A DNA stretch of 64,000 nucleotides from Pseudomonas sp. DY-1 (GCF_003626975.1 NZ_CP032616.1:3100001-3164000), one strand, 5' to 3'; numbered from the stretch's first letter, positions 50,150 to 60,703 are shown. Translations and numbers: made by a program. The notes: generated from the sequence alone by a model not told the origin.

Positions 50150-51160
50150 ATGCTGAGTTTCATTGCACGCCGACTGGGACTTCTGATCCCCACCTTCTTC
50201 GGCGTCACCTTGCTCACCTTCGCCCTGATCCGCCTGATTCCCGGCGACCCGGTGGAAGTGATGATGGGTGAACGTCGGGTCGACCCGGAAATGCACGCCC
50301 AGGCCATGGAACGCCTCGGTCTCAACAAACCGTTGCCGGAACAGTACCTGGACTACATCGGCAAACTGGCGCAGGGCGACCTTGGCGAATCGCTGCGTAC
50401 CCGCGAAGGCGTCTGGAACGAGTTCCTCACGCTGTTCCCCGCTACCCTGGAACTGGCCATCGCTGCGCTGATCTTCTCCGGCACCCTCGGCGTGCTTGCA
50501 GGCGTGATCGCCGCCTTGAAGCGAGGCTCGCTATTCGACCACGGGGTGATGGGCATTTCCCTGGCGGGCTACTCGATGCCGATCTTCTGGTGGGGCCTGC
50601 TGCTGATCATGTTCTTCTCCGTGTGGCTGGGCTGGACGCCAGTGTCAGGGCGCATCGACCTGCTCTACGACATCGAGCCGAGAACCGGCTTCATGCTCAT
50701 CGACACCCTGTATTCCGAAGAGGAAGGTGCCTTCGTCGACGCCCTGCGCCACCTGATCCTGCCCGCCATCGTACTGGGCACCATCCCCCTGGCGGTGATC
50801 GCCCGCATGACCCGTTCGGCGATGCTCGAAGTGCTGCGCGAGGACTACGTGCGTACCGCTCGTGCCAAAGGCCTGTCGCCGGCTCGCGTGGTCTTCGTCC
50901 ACGGCCTGCGCAACGCGCTGATCCCGGTACTCACCGTTTTCGGCCTGCAGGTAGGCACCCTGCTTGCGGGTGCGGTGCTGACTGAAACCATCTTCTCCTG
51001 GCCCGGCATTGGTAAATGGCTGATCGAAGCCATCGGTGCCCGCGACTACCCGGTGGTGCAGAACGGCATCCTGCTGATCGCCTGCCTGGTGATCGTGGTG
51101 AACTTTGTCGTGGACATCCTCTACGGCCTGGTTAATCCACGCATCCGTCATCAGCGTTAA
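50150..51160 (+). CDS. dppB: Dipeptide ABC transporter permease DppB
   Basis: Inner-membrane permease of 336 aa with six predicted helices. The BPD_transp_1 EAA loop is VLREDYVRTARAKGLSPARV, followed by the typical C-terminal helix (NFVVDILYGLVNPRIRHQR). The N-terminus MLSFIARRLGLLIPTFFGVT is standard. dppC begins 11 bases later. Confidence 0.94.
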   Translation: MLSFIARRLGLLIPTFFGVTLLTFALIRLIPGDPVEVMMGERRVDPEMHAQAMERLGLNKPLPEQYLDYIGKLAQGDLGESLRTREGVWNEFLTLFPATLELAIAALIFSGTLGVLAGVIAALKRGSLFDHGVMGISLAGYSMPIFWWGLLLIMFFSVWLGWTPVSGRIDLLYDIEPRTGFMLIDTLYSEEEGAFVDALRHLILPAIVLGTIPLAVIARMTRSAMLEVLREDYVRTARAKGLSPARVVFVHGLRNALIPVLTVFGLQVGTLLAGAVLTETIFSWPGIGKWLIEAIGARDYPVVQNGILLIACLVIVVNFVVDILYGLVNPRIRHQR

Positions 51161-51171
51161 GGAGACCTGAC

Positions 51172-52077
51172 GTGACCACAATGCAACCCCAGGTCGACCC
51201 GAGCATCCTCTACCCTTCCCCGCTGAAGGAGTTCTGGAAGGCCTTCGCCCACAACAAGGGCGCCGTCGGCGGCCTCGCCTTCATGATCCTGATCGTCTTC
51301 TGCGCCCTGTTCGCCCCCTGGGTCGCACCCCATGACCCGAGCGAGCAGTTCCGCGACTTCCTGCTGACCCCACCGGTCTGGCTGGAAGGCGGACAGGCGC
51401 AGTTCCTGCTCGGCACCGACGAACTCGGCCGCGACCTGCTCTCGCGCCTGATCTTTGGGGCCCGTCTGTCCCTGCTGATCGGCCTGGCCTCGGTGGTGAT
51501 GTCACTGATCCCGGGCATCCTGTTCGGCCTGCTCGCAGGCTTCTTCCCGCGCCTGCTGGGTCCATCGATCATGCGCGTGATGGACATCATGCTGGCCCTG
51601 CCGTCGCTGCTGCTGGCCGTGGCCATCGTCGCCATCCTCGGCCCAGGCCTGATCAACACCGTGATCGCCATCGCCATCGTCTCCCTGCCCTCCTATGTGC
51701 GCCTGACCCGCGCCTCGGTGATGGGCGAGCTGAACCGCGACTACGTCACCGCGTCGCGTCTGGCCGGTGCCGGCCTGCTGCGCCTGATGTTCGTCACCGT
51801 GCTGCCCAACTGCATGGCGCCGCTGATCGTCCAGGCCACCCTGAGCTTCTCCTCGGCCATCCTCGACGCCGCTGCCCTGGGCTTCCTCGGCCTTGGCGTG
51901 CAGCCGCCCACTCCCGAGTGGGGCACCATGCTGGCCTCCGCGCGCGACTACATCGAACGCGCCTGGTGGGTGGTTTCGCTGCCTGGCCTGACCATCCTGC
52001 TCAGCGTGCTGGCGATTAACCTGATGGGCGACGGCCTGCGCGATGCGCTGGACCCGAAACTCAAGAATGCAGTCTGA
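51172..52077 (+). CDS. dppC: Dipeptide ABC transporter permease DppC
   Basis: Second permease, 301 aa. The N-terminal OppC/DppC segment is FWKAFAHNKGAVGGLAFMIL, and the EAA loop is GELNRDYVTASRLAGAG. The GTG at 51172 has GGAG seven bases upstream; the ATG three codons on is an alternative. A REPIN separates it from dppD. Confidence 0.93.
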   Translation: MTTMQPQVDPSILYPSPLKEFWKAFAHNKGAVGGLAFMILIVFCALFAPWVAPHDPSEQFRDFLLTPPVWLEGGQAQFLLGTDELGRDLLSRLIFGARLSLLIGLASVVMSLIPGILFGLLAGFFPRLLGPSIMRVMDIMLALPSLLLAVAIVAILGPGLINTVIAIAIVSLPSYVRLTRASVMGELNRDYVTASRLAGAGLLRLMFVTVLPNCMAPLIVQATLSFSSAILDAAALGFLGLGVQPPTPEWGTMLASARDYIERAWWVVSLPGLTILLSVLAINLMGDGLRDALDPKLKNAV

Positions 52078-52114
52078 GGAGCCCGCCATGAGAATCTCCG
52101 TTCCGCGCCGGCTT

Positions 52115-52178
52115 CTCGTAGGCGCCAGCTTGCTGGCGAACCTGCAGCCCCCCTTCGCGAGCAAGCTCGCTCCTACAA
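52115..52178. repeat. REPIN inside the dpp operon (dppC-dppD gap)
   Basis: Two inverted REP copies: GTAGGCGCCAGCTTGCTGGC and TTCGCGAGCAAGCTCGCTCC followed by TACAA, 12-14 bases apart. It accounts for most of the 141-base gap between two otherwise adjacent operon genes. Confidence 0.75.
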
Positions 52179-52218
52179 CGTCGCGTTCAAGCGTTGCGCA
52201 TTGCCTGGAGACCGCCGT

Positions 52219-53193
52219 ATGAGCCTCCTTGAAATCAAGAACCTCAGCGTGCGCTTCGGCGACGCCAACGCCGTCCCGGTGGTGGATGGCCTCGACATCT
52301 CGGTGAACAAGGGCGAGGTGCTGGCCATCGTCGGCGAGTCCGGCTCGGGTAAGTCGGTCACCATGATGGCCCTGATGGGGCTGATCGATGCCCCCGGTCG
52401 TATCACCGCCGACAGCCTGCGCTTCGACGGTCACGACATGCTCAAGCTCAAGGGTCGGCAGCGTCGCCATATCGTCGGCAAGGACCTGGCGATGGTCTTC
52501 CAGGACCCGATGACCGCCCTCAATCCCAGCTACACCGTAGGCTTCCAGATCGAGGAAGTGCTGCGCCAGCACCTCGGGCTGAAGGGCAAGGCTGCTCGCC
52601 AGCGCGCCCTGGAGTTGCTGGAACGGGTGGAAATCCCCGGCGCCGCCAGCCGCCTCGATGCTTACCCGCACCAGCTTTCCGGCGGCATGAGTCAGCGCGT
52701 GGCCATTGCCATGGCCATCGCTGCCGAGCCCAAGCTGCTGATCGCCGACGAACCCACGACGGCACTCGACGTGACCATCCAGGCGCAGATCATGGACCTG
52801 CTGCTGGACCTGCAACGTGACCAGGGCATGGCCCTGGTGCTGATCACCCATGACCTGGCGGTGGTGGCCGAAACCGCTGACCGCGTCTGCGTGATGTACG
52901 CCGGTCAGGCCGTGGAAATCGGCGAGGTGCCGCGCCTGTTCGACGAGCCCACCCACCCCTATACCGAAGCCCTGCTCAAGGCGATTCCCGAGCACAGCCT
53001 GGGCGCCCACCGCCTGTCGACGCTGCCCGGCATCGTCCCCGGACGCTATGACCGGCCACACGGCTGCCTGCTGTCGCCGCGCTGCCCTTACAGCCAGCCC
53101 AACTGCGTGGCCCAGCGTCCGAGCCTGGACCCGCACGCCCATGGTGCCGTGCGCTGCTTCTACCCCCTTAACCTGATCGAGGTGGCGCGATGA
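52219..53193 (+). CDS. dppD: Dipeptide ABC transporter ATPase DppD
   Basis: 324 aa. Walker [10 protein letters not shown], signature [15 protein letters not shown], Walker [13 protein letters not shown], and the C-terminal oligopeptide-transporter Cys-rich extension ([19 protein letters not shown]), which in relatives binds an Fe-S cluster. The ATG at 52219 is chosen over an in-frame TTG-type start at 52201. Overlaps dppF by four bases. Confidence 0.94.
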   Translation: MSLLEIKNLSVRFGDANAVPVVDGLDISVNKGEVLAIVGESGSGKSVTMMALMGLIDAPGRITADSLRFDGHDMLKLKGRQRRHIVGKDLAMVFQDPMTALNPSYTVGFQIEEVLRQHLGLKGKAARQRALELLERVEIPGAASRLDAYPHQLSGGMSQRVAIAMAIAAEPKLLIADEPTTALDVTIQAQIMDLLLDLQRDQGMALVLITHDLAVVAETADRVCVMYAGQAVEIGEVPRLFDEPTHPYTEALLKAIPEHSLGAHRLSTLPGIVPGRYDRPHGCLLSPRCPYSQPNCVAQRPSLDPHAHGAVRCFYPLNLIEVAR

Positions 53194-54161
53194 GTGCCGT
53201 ATTGACCGCCCGCGAACTGACCCGCCACTACGAAGTCTCGCGGGGCCTGTTCAAGCCCCATGCCCTGGTGCGCGCCCTCAACGGTGTGTCCTTCGAACTG
53301 CAGGCCGGCCGTACGCTGGCCGTGGTCGGCGAATCCGGCTGCGGCAAATCAACCCTGGCCCGTGCCCTGACCTTGATCGAAGAACCCTCCTCCGGCTCGC
53401 TGCAGATCGCCGGCCGTGAAGTGGCGGGCGCCAGCAAGGACGAACGCAAACAACTGCGCCGCGATGTGCAGATGGTCTTCCAGAATCCCTACGCGTCGCT
53501 CAACCCGCGGCAGAAGATCGGCGATCAGCTGGCAGAACCGCTGGTCATCAACTCCGGCCTGTCCCGCGTGGAACGCCGCGAGCAGGTGCAGGCGATGATG
53601 CAGCAGGTGGGCTTGCGCCCTGAGCATTACCAGCGCTACCCGCACATGTTCTCCGGCGGCCAGCGCCAGCGCATCGCACTGGCCCGGGCCATGATGCTCA
53701 ATCCCAAGGTGCTTGTGGCGGACGAGCCCACCTCGGCGCTCGACGTGTCGATCCAGGCCCAGGTACTCAACCTCTTCATGGACCTGCAGGAACGCTACAA
53801 CACCGGCTACGTGTTCATCTCCCACAACCTCGCGGTGGTGCGCCACGTCGCCAACGATGTGCTGGTGATGTACCTCGGCCGCCCGGCGGAAATGGGCCCC
53901 AGCGATCTGATCTACGAGCGTCCGCTGCACCCTTACACCAAGGCCCTGCTCTCGGCCACACCGGCGATTCATCCGGACCCGAGCAAGCCGAAGATCAAGA
54001 TCGCCGGCGAACTGCCCAACCCGCTAAACCCGCCGTCCGGCTGCGCCTTCCACAAGCGCTGCCCTTACGCGACCGAGCGCTGCAAGGTGGAAGTACCGGA
54101 GCTGCGCCTGCTCGACGCTCGCCAGGTGGCCTGCCACAACGCGGAGAGCATCAACGGTTAA
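53190..54161 (+). CDS. dppF: Dipeptide ABC transporter ATPase DppF
   Basis: Second ATPase, 323 aa. Walker [10 protein letters not shown], signature [15 protein letters not shown], Walker [13 protein letters not shown], and the C-terminal Cys-rich extension ([14 protein letters not shown]). The end of dppBCDF; a strong hairpin follows. Confidence 0.94.
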   Translation: MSAVLTARELTRHYEVSRGLFKPHALVRALNGVSFELQAGRTLAVVGESGCGKSTLARALTLIEEPSSGSLQIAGREVAGASKDERKQLRRDVQMVFQNPYASLNPRQKIGDQLAEPLVINSGLSRVERREQVQAMMQQVGLRPEHYQRYPHMFSGGQRQRIALARAMMLNPKVLVADEPTSALDVSIQAQVLNLFMDLQERYNTGYVFISHNLAVVRHVANDVLVMYLGRPAEMGPSDLIYERPLHPYTKALLSATPAIHPDPSKPKIKIAGELPNPLNPPSGCAFHKRCPYATERCKVEVPELRLLDARQVACHNAESING

Positions 54162-54181
54162 GGGGTTGATCAGGAAACCCT

Positions 54182-54209
54182 TGTAGGGGCGATTGAATTC
54201 GCCCCTACA
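54182..54209. terminator. REP-like hairpin between convergent dppF and the lysE-type gene
   Basis: Perfect 10-bp stem TGTAGGGGCG / CGCCCCTACA around ATTGAATT. Its right arm supplies the TAG stop of the minus-strand gene, so a REP sequence has been adopted as a terminator and gene end. Confidence 0.6.
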
Positions 54210-54822
54210 GATCCCGCAGCACCGCCAACCTCACCCCAAACCCCACCAGCACTCCACCGAACAGCCACTGCTGCACCCGCTGTACCAGCGGGCGGCGCCC
54301 CAGCCAGCGGCCCAGTCCTTCCCCGGCCAGCGCATAGGCCGAATCGAAAACCAGTCCCGCCGCCACCAGCACCACGCCGAGTAGCGCGAACTGCAGCCCC
54401 AATGGTCCATCAGCCGGGCTGACAAACTGCGGCAACAGCACGGAACAGAACACCAGCGCCTTGGGATTGAGCAGATTGGTCAACAGACCTCGCCGCAGCG
54501 CCTGCCCATACGCCCGCGAGGACTGACGCGCGCCTTCCACCACCAATGCCGAAGTCTCCGCCTGGAACAGCTTTACCCCCAGCCAGAGCAGGTAGGCAGC
54601 ACCAGCCAGGCGCACGAGGTCGAAAGTCCAGGGCGCGGAGCGGAACAGCACCGCCAGCCCGAGGCCGGCGAGCGCCACATGGCAACTGCGCGCCAGCGCC
54701 AGCCCAAGTGCGGTGGCCAGGGCCATGGCGCGGCCCTGGCGGGCGCCGGTTTGCAGCAGGAGGATCATGTCGGGACCGGGCAACAGGTAGACCACTGCCA
54801 GGGCTATCAGGAAAGCAGTCAT
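54205..54822 (-). CDS. LysE/RhtB-family amino-acid exporter
   Basis: Inner-membrane protein of 205 aa with about five to six hydrophobic segments. The LysE core is VYLLPGPDMILLLQTGARQG, followed by LLTNLLNPKALVFCSVLLPQ. Exports an amino acid or derivative. The ATG at 54822 (MTAFLIAL) fits family starts. Divergent from an Lrp-type regulator, the classic exporter/regulator pair. Confidence 0.86.
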   Translation of the reverse strand: MTAFLIALAVVYLLPGPDMILLLQTGARQGRAMALATALGLALARSCHVALAGLGLAVLFRSAPWTFDLVRLAGAAYLLWLGVKLFQAETSALVVEGARQSSRAYGQALRRGLLTNLLNPKALVFCSVLLPQFVSPADGPLGLQFALLGVVLVAAGLVFDSAYALAGEGLGRWLGRRPLVQRVQQWLFGGVLVGFGVRLAVLRDL

Positions 54823-54954
54823 TTCTTCGCTCCAGGTCGAGGTATGGAGGAAAAATTCTAGGGCCGAACGCCAGGGCAGGTGCTTGCGTATTTGACTGCA
54901 AAAGCCATGATTCATGAAATTTCCTGCCATTCAAGAACCATACTACGAGCGCTT

Positions 54955-55437
54955 ATGCCAAAACTTAAACTTGATGCTCTTGACCACCGCATCCTCGCCG
55001 CGCTGCAGCGCGACGGCCGCCTGTCCAACGTGCAACTGGCAGACGAGATTGGCCTGTCCGCCTCACCGTGCCTGCGCCGGGTGCGATTGCTGGAAGAGGC
55101 TGGGGTGATTCGCGGATACCACGCCAACCTCGACCGCGACGAAGTGGGGCTGGGTTTGACGGTATTCGTGGGGATCAAGGTGGAACGCCACGGCCAGGAA
55201 CAGGCCGACGCCTTCCGCGAAGCGGTGATCAGCCTGCCCGAAGTGATCTCGGTGCACCTGGTATCGGGCGAATCGGACTTCCTGCTGCAAGTAGTCGTGC
55301 CAGACCTGCGCGCCTACGAGCAGTTCCTCACAGGCACCCTGCTGAGGCTGCCCGGCGTCAGCGATATCCGCAGCAATTTCGCCATACAGACCGTGAAGGC
55401 GCCCTCGCCGCTACCGTTGAACCACCTGCCGAAATGA
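54955..55437 (+). CDS. Lrp/AsnC-family transcriptional regulator
   Basis: 160 aa: N-terminal winged helix (LDALDHRILAALQRDGRLSN, then VQLADEIGLSASPCLRRVRLLEEAG) and C-terminal RAM ligand-binding domain (about 75-150). Divergent from the LysE-type exporter, which it probably controls in response to an amino acid. The ATG at 54955 is the conserved start. Confidence 0.88.
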   Translation: MPKLKLDALDHRILAALQRDGRLSNVQLADEIGLSASPCLRRVRLLEEAGVIRGYHANLDRDEVGLGLTVFVGIKVERHGQEQADAFREAVISLPEVISVHLVSGESDFLLQVVVPDLRAYEQFLTGTLLRLPGVSDIRSNFAIQTVKAPSPLPLNHLPK

Positions 55438-55463
55438 CCTGCCGCGCGAACGGGCTGCTTCTC

Positions 55464-55492
55464 TGTGGGGGCGAATTCATTCCCCCCCACAC
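55464..55492. repeat. REP-like hairpin between convergent genes
   Basis: TGTGGGGG / CCCCCACA flank CGAATTCATTCC, another variant of the window's REP, between the Lrp-type gene and pxpC. Possibly a bidirectional terminator. Confidence 0.6.
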
Positions 55493-55504
55493 AGTGCAAT
55501 GGAC

Positions 55505-56425
55505 CTAACGTCCAAAGAACCGATAGAACTCCCGCAACTCATCCTGGGTATCTGCCAGGCTGACGGCCGTGAAACGCAGCACCTGGTTGGCCGGACACTG
55601 GGCCAGGAGCCCGAGGTCCAGGGGGTGGACCCAGCCGAGCACCGGGTATCCCCCCATGGTCTGCCGGTCCGCGGTGAGAATGATCGGCCGGCCATCCGGC
55701 GGCACCTGGACAGCGCCGATGACCACGCCCTGGGACCACTGCCGTTGCGGCGCGACCATGGCCTTGCCTTCCAGGCGCGCGCCCATGCGGTCGGATTGCG
55801 GGCTGAGCAGCCAGGCCCCTTCGAAGAAGGCTTGCACCTGCTGCTCATCGAAGCTGACAGCATCGCCGCCAATCATCACCCGCAGCAGCTGTGCTGACAT
55901 GTAGTCCGGCTGCCACGGCCAGGGCACGCTGGCGCCGCGGGGAAATTCGCCTCGGCTACCGGCAAGCAGATCCCCCCTTGCAAGACGAACGCCCTCGCCA
56001 TCCAACCCGCCCAGGCCTTCTCGCATCTGGCACGCGACGCTGCCCAGTACCGGCTCGGCGCGAATGCCGCCTACCAGCGCCAGGTAGCTGCGCTGGCCAC
56101 TGCGGGCGAAGCCGATCTGCAGGCGCTGGCCAGGTTCAAGACGAAAGCGCGACCAGTTGAGGCGAGGTTCGCCATCTACGCTCAGCGGCATATCGGCACC
56201 CGCCAGCGCGACCCAGAGCGCCTCCTCTGCCTCCAGCTCCAGGCCCCCCAGGGAGATTTCCACAACCGCGCAACTGCGTGCGTTGCCCAACAGACGATTG
56301 GCCCAAGCTGCTGCCAGCGGGTCCATGGGACCGGCCGGAGAAACGCCAAGATGCTGCCAGCCATGACGGCCGGCGTCTTGCAACAGGCTCAGGGGGCCGG
56401 GCTTGATCACGCGCAAGCCACTCAT
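55505..56425 (-). CDS. pxpC: 5-oxoprolinase subunit PxpC
   Basis: Biotin-carboxyltransferase-like subunit (AHS2/KipA family), 306 aa. PxpABC hydrolyses 5-oxoproline to glutamate with ATP. Typical segments are IKPGPLSLLQDAGRHGWQHL, GVSPAGPMDPLAAAWANRLL and ADRQTMGGYPVLGWV. The ATG at 56425 is chosen; overlaps pxpB by four bases. Confidence 0.9.
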   Translation of the reverse strand: MSGLRVIKPGPLSLLQDAGRHGWQHLGVSPAGPMDPLAAAWANRLLGNARSCAVVEISLGGLELEAEEALWVALAGADMPLSVDGEPRLNWSRFRLEPGQRLQIGFARSGQRSYLALVGGIRAEPVLGSVACQMREGLGGLDGEGVRLARGDLLAGSRGEFPRGASVPWPWQPDYMSAQLLRVMIGGDAVSFDEQQVQAFFEGAWLLSPQSDRMGARLEGKAMVAPQRQWSQGVVIGAVQVPPDGRPIILTADRQTMGGYPVLGWVHPLDLGLLAQCPANQVLRFTAVSLADTQDELREFYRFFGR

Positions 56426-57102
56426 GAATCGCCTCCGCCTTCGGCGCGATAGCGGGCCTCGTCGATGGCGAAAAATCGCACGCGGTCCCCCAGGGCAAGC
56501 GGGCAAGGCGGCTCGCGGTGCGCATCGAAGAGCGTCCAGGGACACAGTCCCAGTAGATGCCAACCGCCCGGGGATGCCTGGGGATAAATCGCCGTCTGCC
56601 GCTCGGCGATAGCCAGGCTGCCGGCCGGTACGCGTATGCGTGGGCTGCTGCGACGCGGCAGGGCCAGACGCGGATCGAGGCCACCGAGGTAAGCGAAGCC
56701 AGGCGAGAAACCGATGGCACCGACCCGGTACTCGGCACCGCTGTGGATATCCACCAGTTCGCCGATCGAGAGGCCACAGGACTCGGCCACCCAGGCCAGG
56801 TCCTCACCGCAGTACCAGATGGGGATTTCATGCAACTGGCCGGTTTCAGCCACGGCCGGCGCGGTCAGCCAGGCTTCCAGCAGCGGCTCGATACGTTCGG
56901 CCAGGGCGAGGTGGTCGGTACGGGTCAGGTCATAGTGCAACAGCAGGGTGGTCCAGCCAGGCACCAGGTCGAGAAGCAGGTGCCCCAGCTCGCGCCGCAG
57001 GACGCCGGCCAGCGTAGCGATGCGCTGCGGTAGCCAGGCATCCGGTTCGTCAGCCAGCACCAACAGCAATGCTTCAGCGCCAGCGGGCTCGAGGCGGATC
57101 AT
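56422..57102 (-). CDS. pxpB: 5-oxoprolinase subunit PxpB
   Basis: KipI/AHS1-family protein of 226 aa; partner of PxpC. Family segments are [40 protein letters not shown] and [19 protein letters not shown]. Overlaps both neighbours by four bases, so pxpA-pxpB-pxpC are translationally coupled. Confidence 0.91.
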   Translation of the reverse strand: MIRLEPAGAEALLLVLADEPDAWLPQRIATLAGVLRRELGHLLLDLVPGWTTLLLHYDLTRTDHLALAERIEPLLEAWLTAPAVAETGQLHEIPIWYCGEDLAWVAESCGLSIGELVDIHSGAEYRVGAIGFSPGFAYLGGLDPRLALPRRSSPRIRVPAGSLAIAERQTAIYPQASPGGWHLLGLCPWTLFDAHREPPCPLALGDRVRFFAIDEARYRAEGGGDS

Positions 57103-57845
57103 AGGGCGTCCAGCTTGCCTCGCAAACGGCGCAACACGGCCAGGGATTCGGGGTTGTCACCATGCACGCAGAGGCTGTCCGCCACCAGCCGCAGGGGTTT
57201 GCCATCGATGTCCGGGAAGGGCTCGCCAACGGCGATGGCCAATGCCTGGTCGAGGATGCGTTCGGCATCGTGGTGCACGGCTCCGGCCATGCGCCGGGAC
57301 GCCAGTTGGCCATCGGAGAGATAGGCACGGTCGGCGAAGGCCTCGAACATCAGCGGCACATCGGCGGCATCGGCCAGTTGCAGCTCGCGGCTGTTGTCGG
57401 CCAGCGCCAGCACCATCAGCGGCAGCCCCTTGCGATAGCTGGCGCAGGCATCGAGGACCGCTTCAAACAGAGCGTCATCACGCACCAGGTCGTTGTACAG
57501 CGCGCCGTGCGGCTTCACGTAGGCCACCTGGGTACCGACCGTTCGGCAGAACGCTTCCAGTGCACCGATCTGGTAAAGCACCTGGGCGCGCACTTCCTCC
57601 GGCGTACAAGCCATGTGGCGCCGCCCGAAACCGGCAAGGTCCGGGTAGGCCGGATGGGCGCCGATGCGCACGTTGTGACGCAGCGCCAGCTCGACGGTGC
57701 GTTGCATGGTCAGGGGATCGGCGGCATGGAAACCGCAGGCCAGGTTCGCCTGGTCCACCAGCGGCATGGCGAGCTCGTCGTCACCCATGCGCCAGGCACC
57801 GAAGCTTTCCCCCATGTCGCAGTTCAGCAGGATTCGTCTGTTCAT
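57099..57845 (-). CDS. pxpA: 5-oxoprolinase subunit PxpA (LamB/YcsF)
   Basis: Subunit A, 248 aa. The N-terminus [19 protein letters not shown] and the metal-site-type segments [15 protein letters not shown] and [17 protein letters not shown] are diagnostic. First gene of pxpABC. The ATG at 57845 is used; the upstream frame runs into a REP. Confidence 0.92.
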   Translation of the reverse strand: MNRRILLNCDMGESFGAWRMGDDELAMPLVDQANLACGFHAADPLTMQRTVELALRHNVRIGAHPAYPDLAGFGRRHMACTPEEVRAQVLYQIGALEAFCRTVGTQVAYVKPHGALYNDLVRDDALFEAVLDACASYRKGLPLMVLALADNSRELQLADAADVPLMFEAFADRAYLSDGQLASRRMAGAVHHDAERILDQALAIAVGEPFPDIDGKPLRLVADSLCVHGDNPESLAVLRRLRGKLDAL

Positions 57846-57872
57846 GAAGCGGATTATGGCTAAAGCCGGCGC

Positions 57873-58045
57873 TCTTGTAGGAGCGAATTTATTCGCGAAA
57901 AGGGTTGGCACCGAGCAGGCCTGACGTTGCCCTCACCCCCGCCCTCTCCTGCAAGCGGGAGAGGGGGCTGTCCGTGCCCTCGAACTGTTCTTCATTTTTC
58001 CTGTAGGAGCGAATTCAGTCGTCAAGCAGGCCGAAGGTCTGCCCT
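57873..58045. repeat. REP and CCTCACCC-type repeats between piuB and pxpA
   Basis: Two REP copies (TGTAGGAGCGAATTTATTCG about 57876-57895 and TGTAGGAGCGAATTCAGTCG about 58002-58021) flank a CCCTCACCCCCGCCCTCTCC unit (57929 on) whose GCCCTCTCCTGC pairs with GCGGGAGAGGG. No gene is seen in this stretch. Confidence 0.65.
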
Positions 58046-58067
58046 TGAACGATCCCCCTCCCGCCGC

Positions 58068-58095
58068 AAAAAAACGCCCCACACAAGGCGGGGCG
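58068..58095 (-). terminator. Rho-independent terminator of piuB
   Basis: Minus-strand stem CGCCCC / GGGGCG (58090-58095 with 58075-58080) followed by seven Ts. Confidence 0.75.
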
Positions 58096-58141
58096 AACAT
58101 TCCCCAGGAGCAGGGATCACTCGGTTCGGCGCTTCGCGCCG

Positions 58142-60703
58142 TCAATACACGTCGCGTCGGTAGCGGCCTTCGTCATTCAATTGCTGCAGCACCTCATCAC
58201 CGAGGATGTCGCGCAGAGCGCGGTCAACGCCTTCAGCCATGCCTTGCAGGCTGCCGCAGACGTAGATCACCGCACCTTCGTCGATCCAGGCACGCAGCTC
58301 GCCGGCAGCTTCGCGCAGGCGATCCTGTACGTAGATTTTCTCGGCCTGGTCGCGGGAGAAAGCGAGGTCCAGGCGTTGCAGCTCACCCTTGGCCAGCCAG
58401 CCTTCGATTTCTTCGCGACAGTAGAAGTCGTGAGCCTGGTTGCGCTCGCCGAACAGCAGCCAGTTGCGATTGCGCCCGGCGGAGATGGCCGCCTTGAGCA
58501 GGCTGCGCAGGCCGGCGAGGCCAGTGCCGTTGCCGATGAAGATCAGCGGGCGGTCTTCGTCGATCAGATGGAAGCGGCTATTGCGGCGAAGGCGCAGCGG
58601 CATGACGGCGCCTTGCGGCAGGTAGTGGGTCAGCCACCCGGAAGCGATACCCAGGCTGCCATCAACGTGCTGCTCCTGGCGCACGATCAGCTCCAGTGCA
58701 CCGTCACTGGCCAGCGAGGCGATGGAGTACTGGCGAACGGACAGGCCGATCAGCGCCTGCACCACGGCTTGTGGCTGCAGGCCCACCAGATGCTCGAACG
58801 AGCCCGGCAACAGGCGACCGGCCAGTGCCTGGCGCAGCGACTGGCGCAGGCCGTCCAGCTCCACCGGCGCGTCGCCGTCGAGGTGGTGCCTGGCAAGCCA
58901 GGCCTCGACGACCGGTTCGGCCTGACTCGGGAGGATTTCAACCAGGTCGCCGGCCTGCCAGTCCACCTGGCTGCCCGCCGGGGCGCGCAGTCGTAGAAGC
59001 CAGGTGGATTCACCCTGGCTGCCCGGATTCAGGTGTTCACGTTTTTCCAGTGTCCAGCTTTCGAAGCCTGGGCCGCTCCAGGGGGAGAGCACGCTTCCAC
59101 CCGATACCTGGGCCAGTTGCTGCTGCCAATGGTGCAGTGCGCCACTATCACCGTTGTCCACTTCCACCGGCTCGAACAGTTGACTCGCGCCCTGCCCTTT
59201 CAGCCAGGCCTGCAGGCGACGGCCGAAGCCGCAGAACTGTTCGTACTGGCGATCACCCAGGGCCAGCACGGCAAAACGCAGGCCGGCAAGCTGGGAAGCC
59301 TGACCGATCACCTTGCGTTCGAAGCCGCGGGCGTTGTCAGGCGCTTCGCCGTCGCCGAAGGTGCTGACCACGAAGAGTGCATTGCTGGCTTGGGCCAGGG
59401 TCGCACCATCCAGGGTGGCGAGCGGCTCGACGCGCACTGGCAGTCCGGCAGCCTGCAGCTGCCCCGCGCTCTGCCAGGCCAATTGCTCGGCGAATCCGCT
59501 CTGGCTGGCGAAGCCGATCAGCCAGGAATCCTTGCCACCGCTCTCGGCCAAGCCGCCACGGGCCGCCTTGACTGCACGCTTCTTGCGTCGACGGTCGAGA
59601 TAGAGCAGCCAGCCGGTGACGAAGAATAGCGGCATGGTCAGGCTCGCCAGCATCACCAGGATGCGCCCCGTCAGGCCGAAATATTCACCCACGTGCAGCG
59701 CATAGATGCTGGTCAGCAACTGTGCCTTGAAGCTCTTGTCGGTGTAGCGCTCACTACGGATCACTTTGCCGCTGACCGGATCAAGGGCGATCTGGTTGAG
59801 GGCGCGCGGGTGCGCGGCATCTTCCAGCAGGTAAAACACCTGGGCCGGCCGGCCGCCCACCGGCGGCAGGCGCAGGTTGTAGACGCTCATGCTCGGGCCA
59901 GCTGTTTCGCGGATGCTCTTCCATACGGCGTCATAGTCGACCACCAGCGGCGGCCCCGAAGGTGCCTGCACCCCCTGGCGGCCAGGGCCTTCGCCGCGGC
60001 GCTCACCTGGTTTGCCTTGCTGGCCAGCGGGGGCATCGGACAGCAGCCGATTAAGGCCTTCGCGGTACCACCCGTAGGACCAGAACAGGCCAGTCAGGGC
60101 GGCCAGGAGATAGAACGCCAGGCACCAGGTACCCGCCACGGCATGCAGGTCCCAGTTGAAGCTGCGCCCCTTGCGCGACCAGTCCAGGGTCAGCCAGGCA
60201 CGCCAGCTGCCAGCCTTGCGCGGCCAGCGGAGGTAAAGGCCGGAAAGGCAGAAGAAGATGAGGATCAGGGTGCAGGCGGCGGTGATCTGCTTGCCGAACT
60301 CGCCCATGGCGAGGAAACGGTGCAGTTGCAGCATCAGGCCGAAGAACTGCTGGCCGGCGGGCTCGCCCAGCAGCTCACCGGTGTAGGGATCGAAGTAACG
60401 CCAAGGGCCACGACGCTCCCCGGGAGGCGGCGCGAAAAATACACGGGCGGCATGGTCGTTGTTGGTTTCGACCCAGAGGCCGGACACCTTCTTGCCTTCT
60501 GCAGCCTCGATCTTGCTCACCAGTTCGGCGGGCGGCAGCACGCCGCCATCGCGCACCTCGACCGTCAGGGTCTCTGGATTGAGCAAACGCAGGATTTCTT
60601 CCTGGAAGCTGTAGGCAGCCCCGGTGATGCCCATCAAAGCCAAGACCAGACCGGCACTGATACCGAACAGCCAGTGCAGCTGGAACAGGGTCTTCTTCAA
60701 CAC
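58142..60703 (-). CDS. piuB: PepSY-domain membrane flavoreductase PiuB-like
   Basis: Fused protein of 853 aa. The N-terminal ~390 residues form a PepSY-associated membrane domain with four main helices and His-rich heme-type positions ([22 protein letters not shown]). A flavodoxin-like domain follows (about 395-530, [16 protein letters not shown]), then a sulfite-reductase-type FAD/NAD(P)H module (about 545-853, [18 protein letters not shown] and [17 protein letters not shown]). It probably passes electrons across the membrane to reduce siderophore-bound iron imported by PiuA. Lies 180 bases downstream of piuA. Confidence 0.85.
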   Translation of the reverse strand: MLKKTLFQLHWLFGISAGLVLALMGITGAAYSFQEEILRLLNPETLTVEVRDGGVLPPAELVSKIEAAEGKKVSGLWVETNNDHAARVFFAPPPGERRGPWRYFDPYTGELLGEPAGQQFFGLMLQLHRFLAMGEFGKQITAACTLILIFFCLSGLYLRWPRKAGSWRAWLTLDWSRKGRSFNWDLHAVAGTWCLAFYLLAALTGLFWSYGWYREGLNRLLSDAPAGQQGKPGERRGEGPGRQGVQAPSGPPLVVDYDAVWKSIRETAGPSMSVYNLRLPPVGGRPAQVFYLLEDAAHPRALNQIALDPVSGKVIRSERYTDKSFKAQLLTSIYALHVGEYFGLTGRILVMLASLTMPLFFVTGWLLYLDRRRKKRAVKAARGGLAESGGKDSWLIGFASQSGFAEQLAWQSAGQLQAAGLPVRVEPLATLDGATLAQASNALFVVSTFGDGEAPDNARGFERKVIGQASQLAGLRFAVLALGDRQYEQFCGFGRRLQAWLKGQGASQLFEPVEVDNGDSGALHHWQQQLAQVSGGSVLSPWSGPGFESWTLEKREHLNPGSQGESTWLLRLRAPAGSQVDWQAGDLVEILPSQAEPVVEAWLARHHLDGDAPVELDGLRQSLRQALAGRLLPGSFEHLVGLQPQAVVQALIGLSVRQYSIASLASDGALELIVRQEQHVDGSLGIASGWLTHYLPQGAVMPLRLRRNSRFHLIDEDRPLIFIGNGTGLAGLRSLLKAAISAGRNRNWLLFGERNQAHDFYCREEIEGWLAKGELQRLDLAFSRDQAEKIYVQDRLREAAGELRAWIDEGAVIYVCGSLQGMAEGVDRALRDILGDEVLQQLNDEGRYRRDVY

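Noticed and set aside
51502..53142. 546-codon open frame antisense to dppC-dppD
   Set aside because: Runs across a REPIN and two conserved genes on the other strand; no family resemblance.
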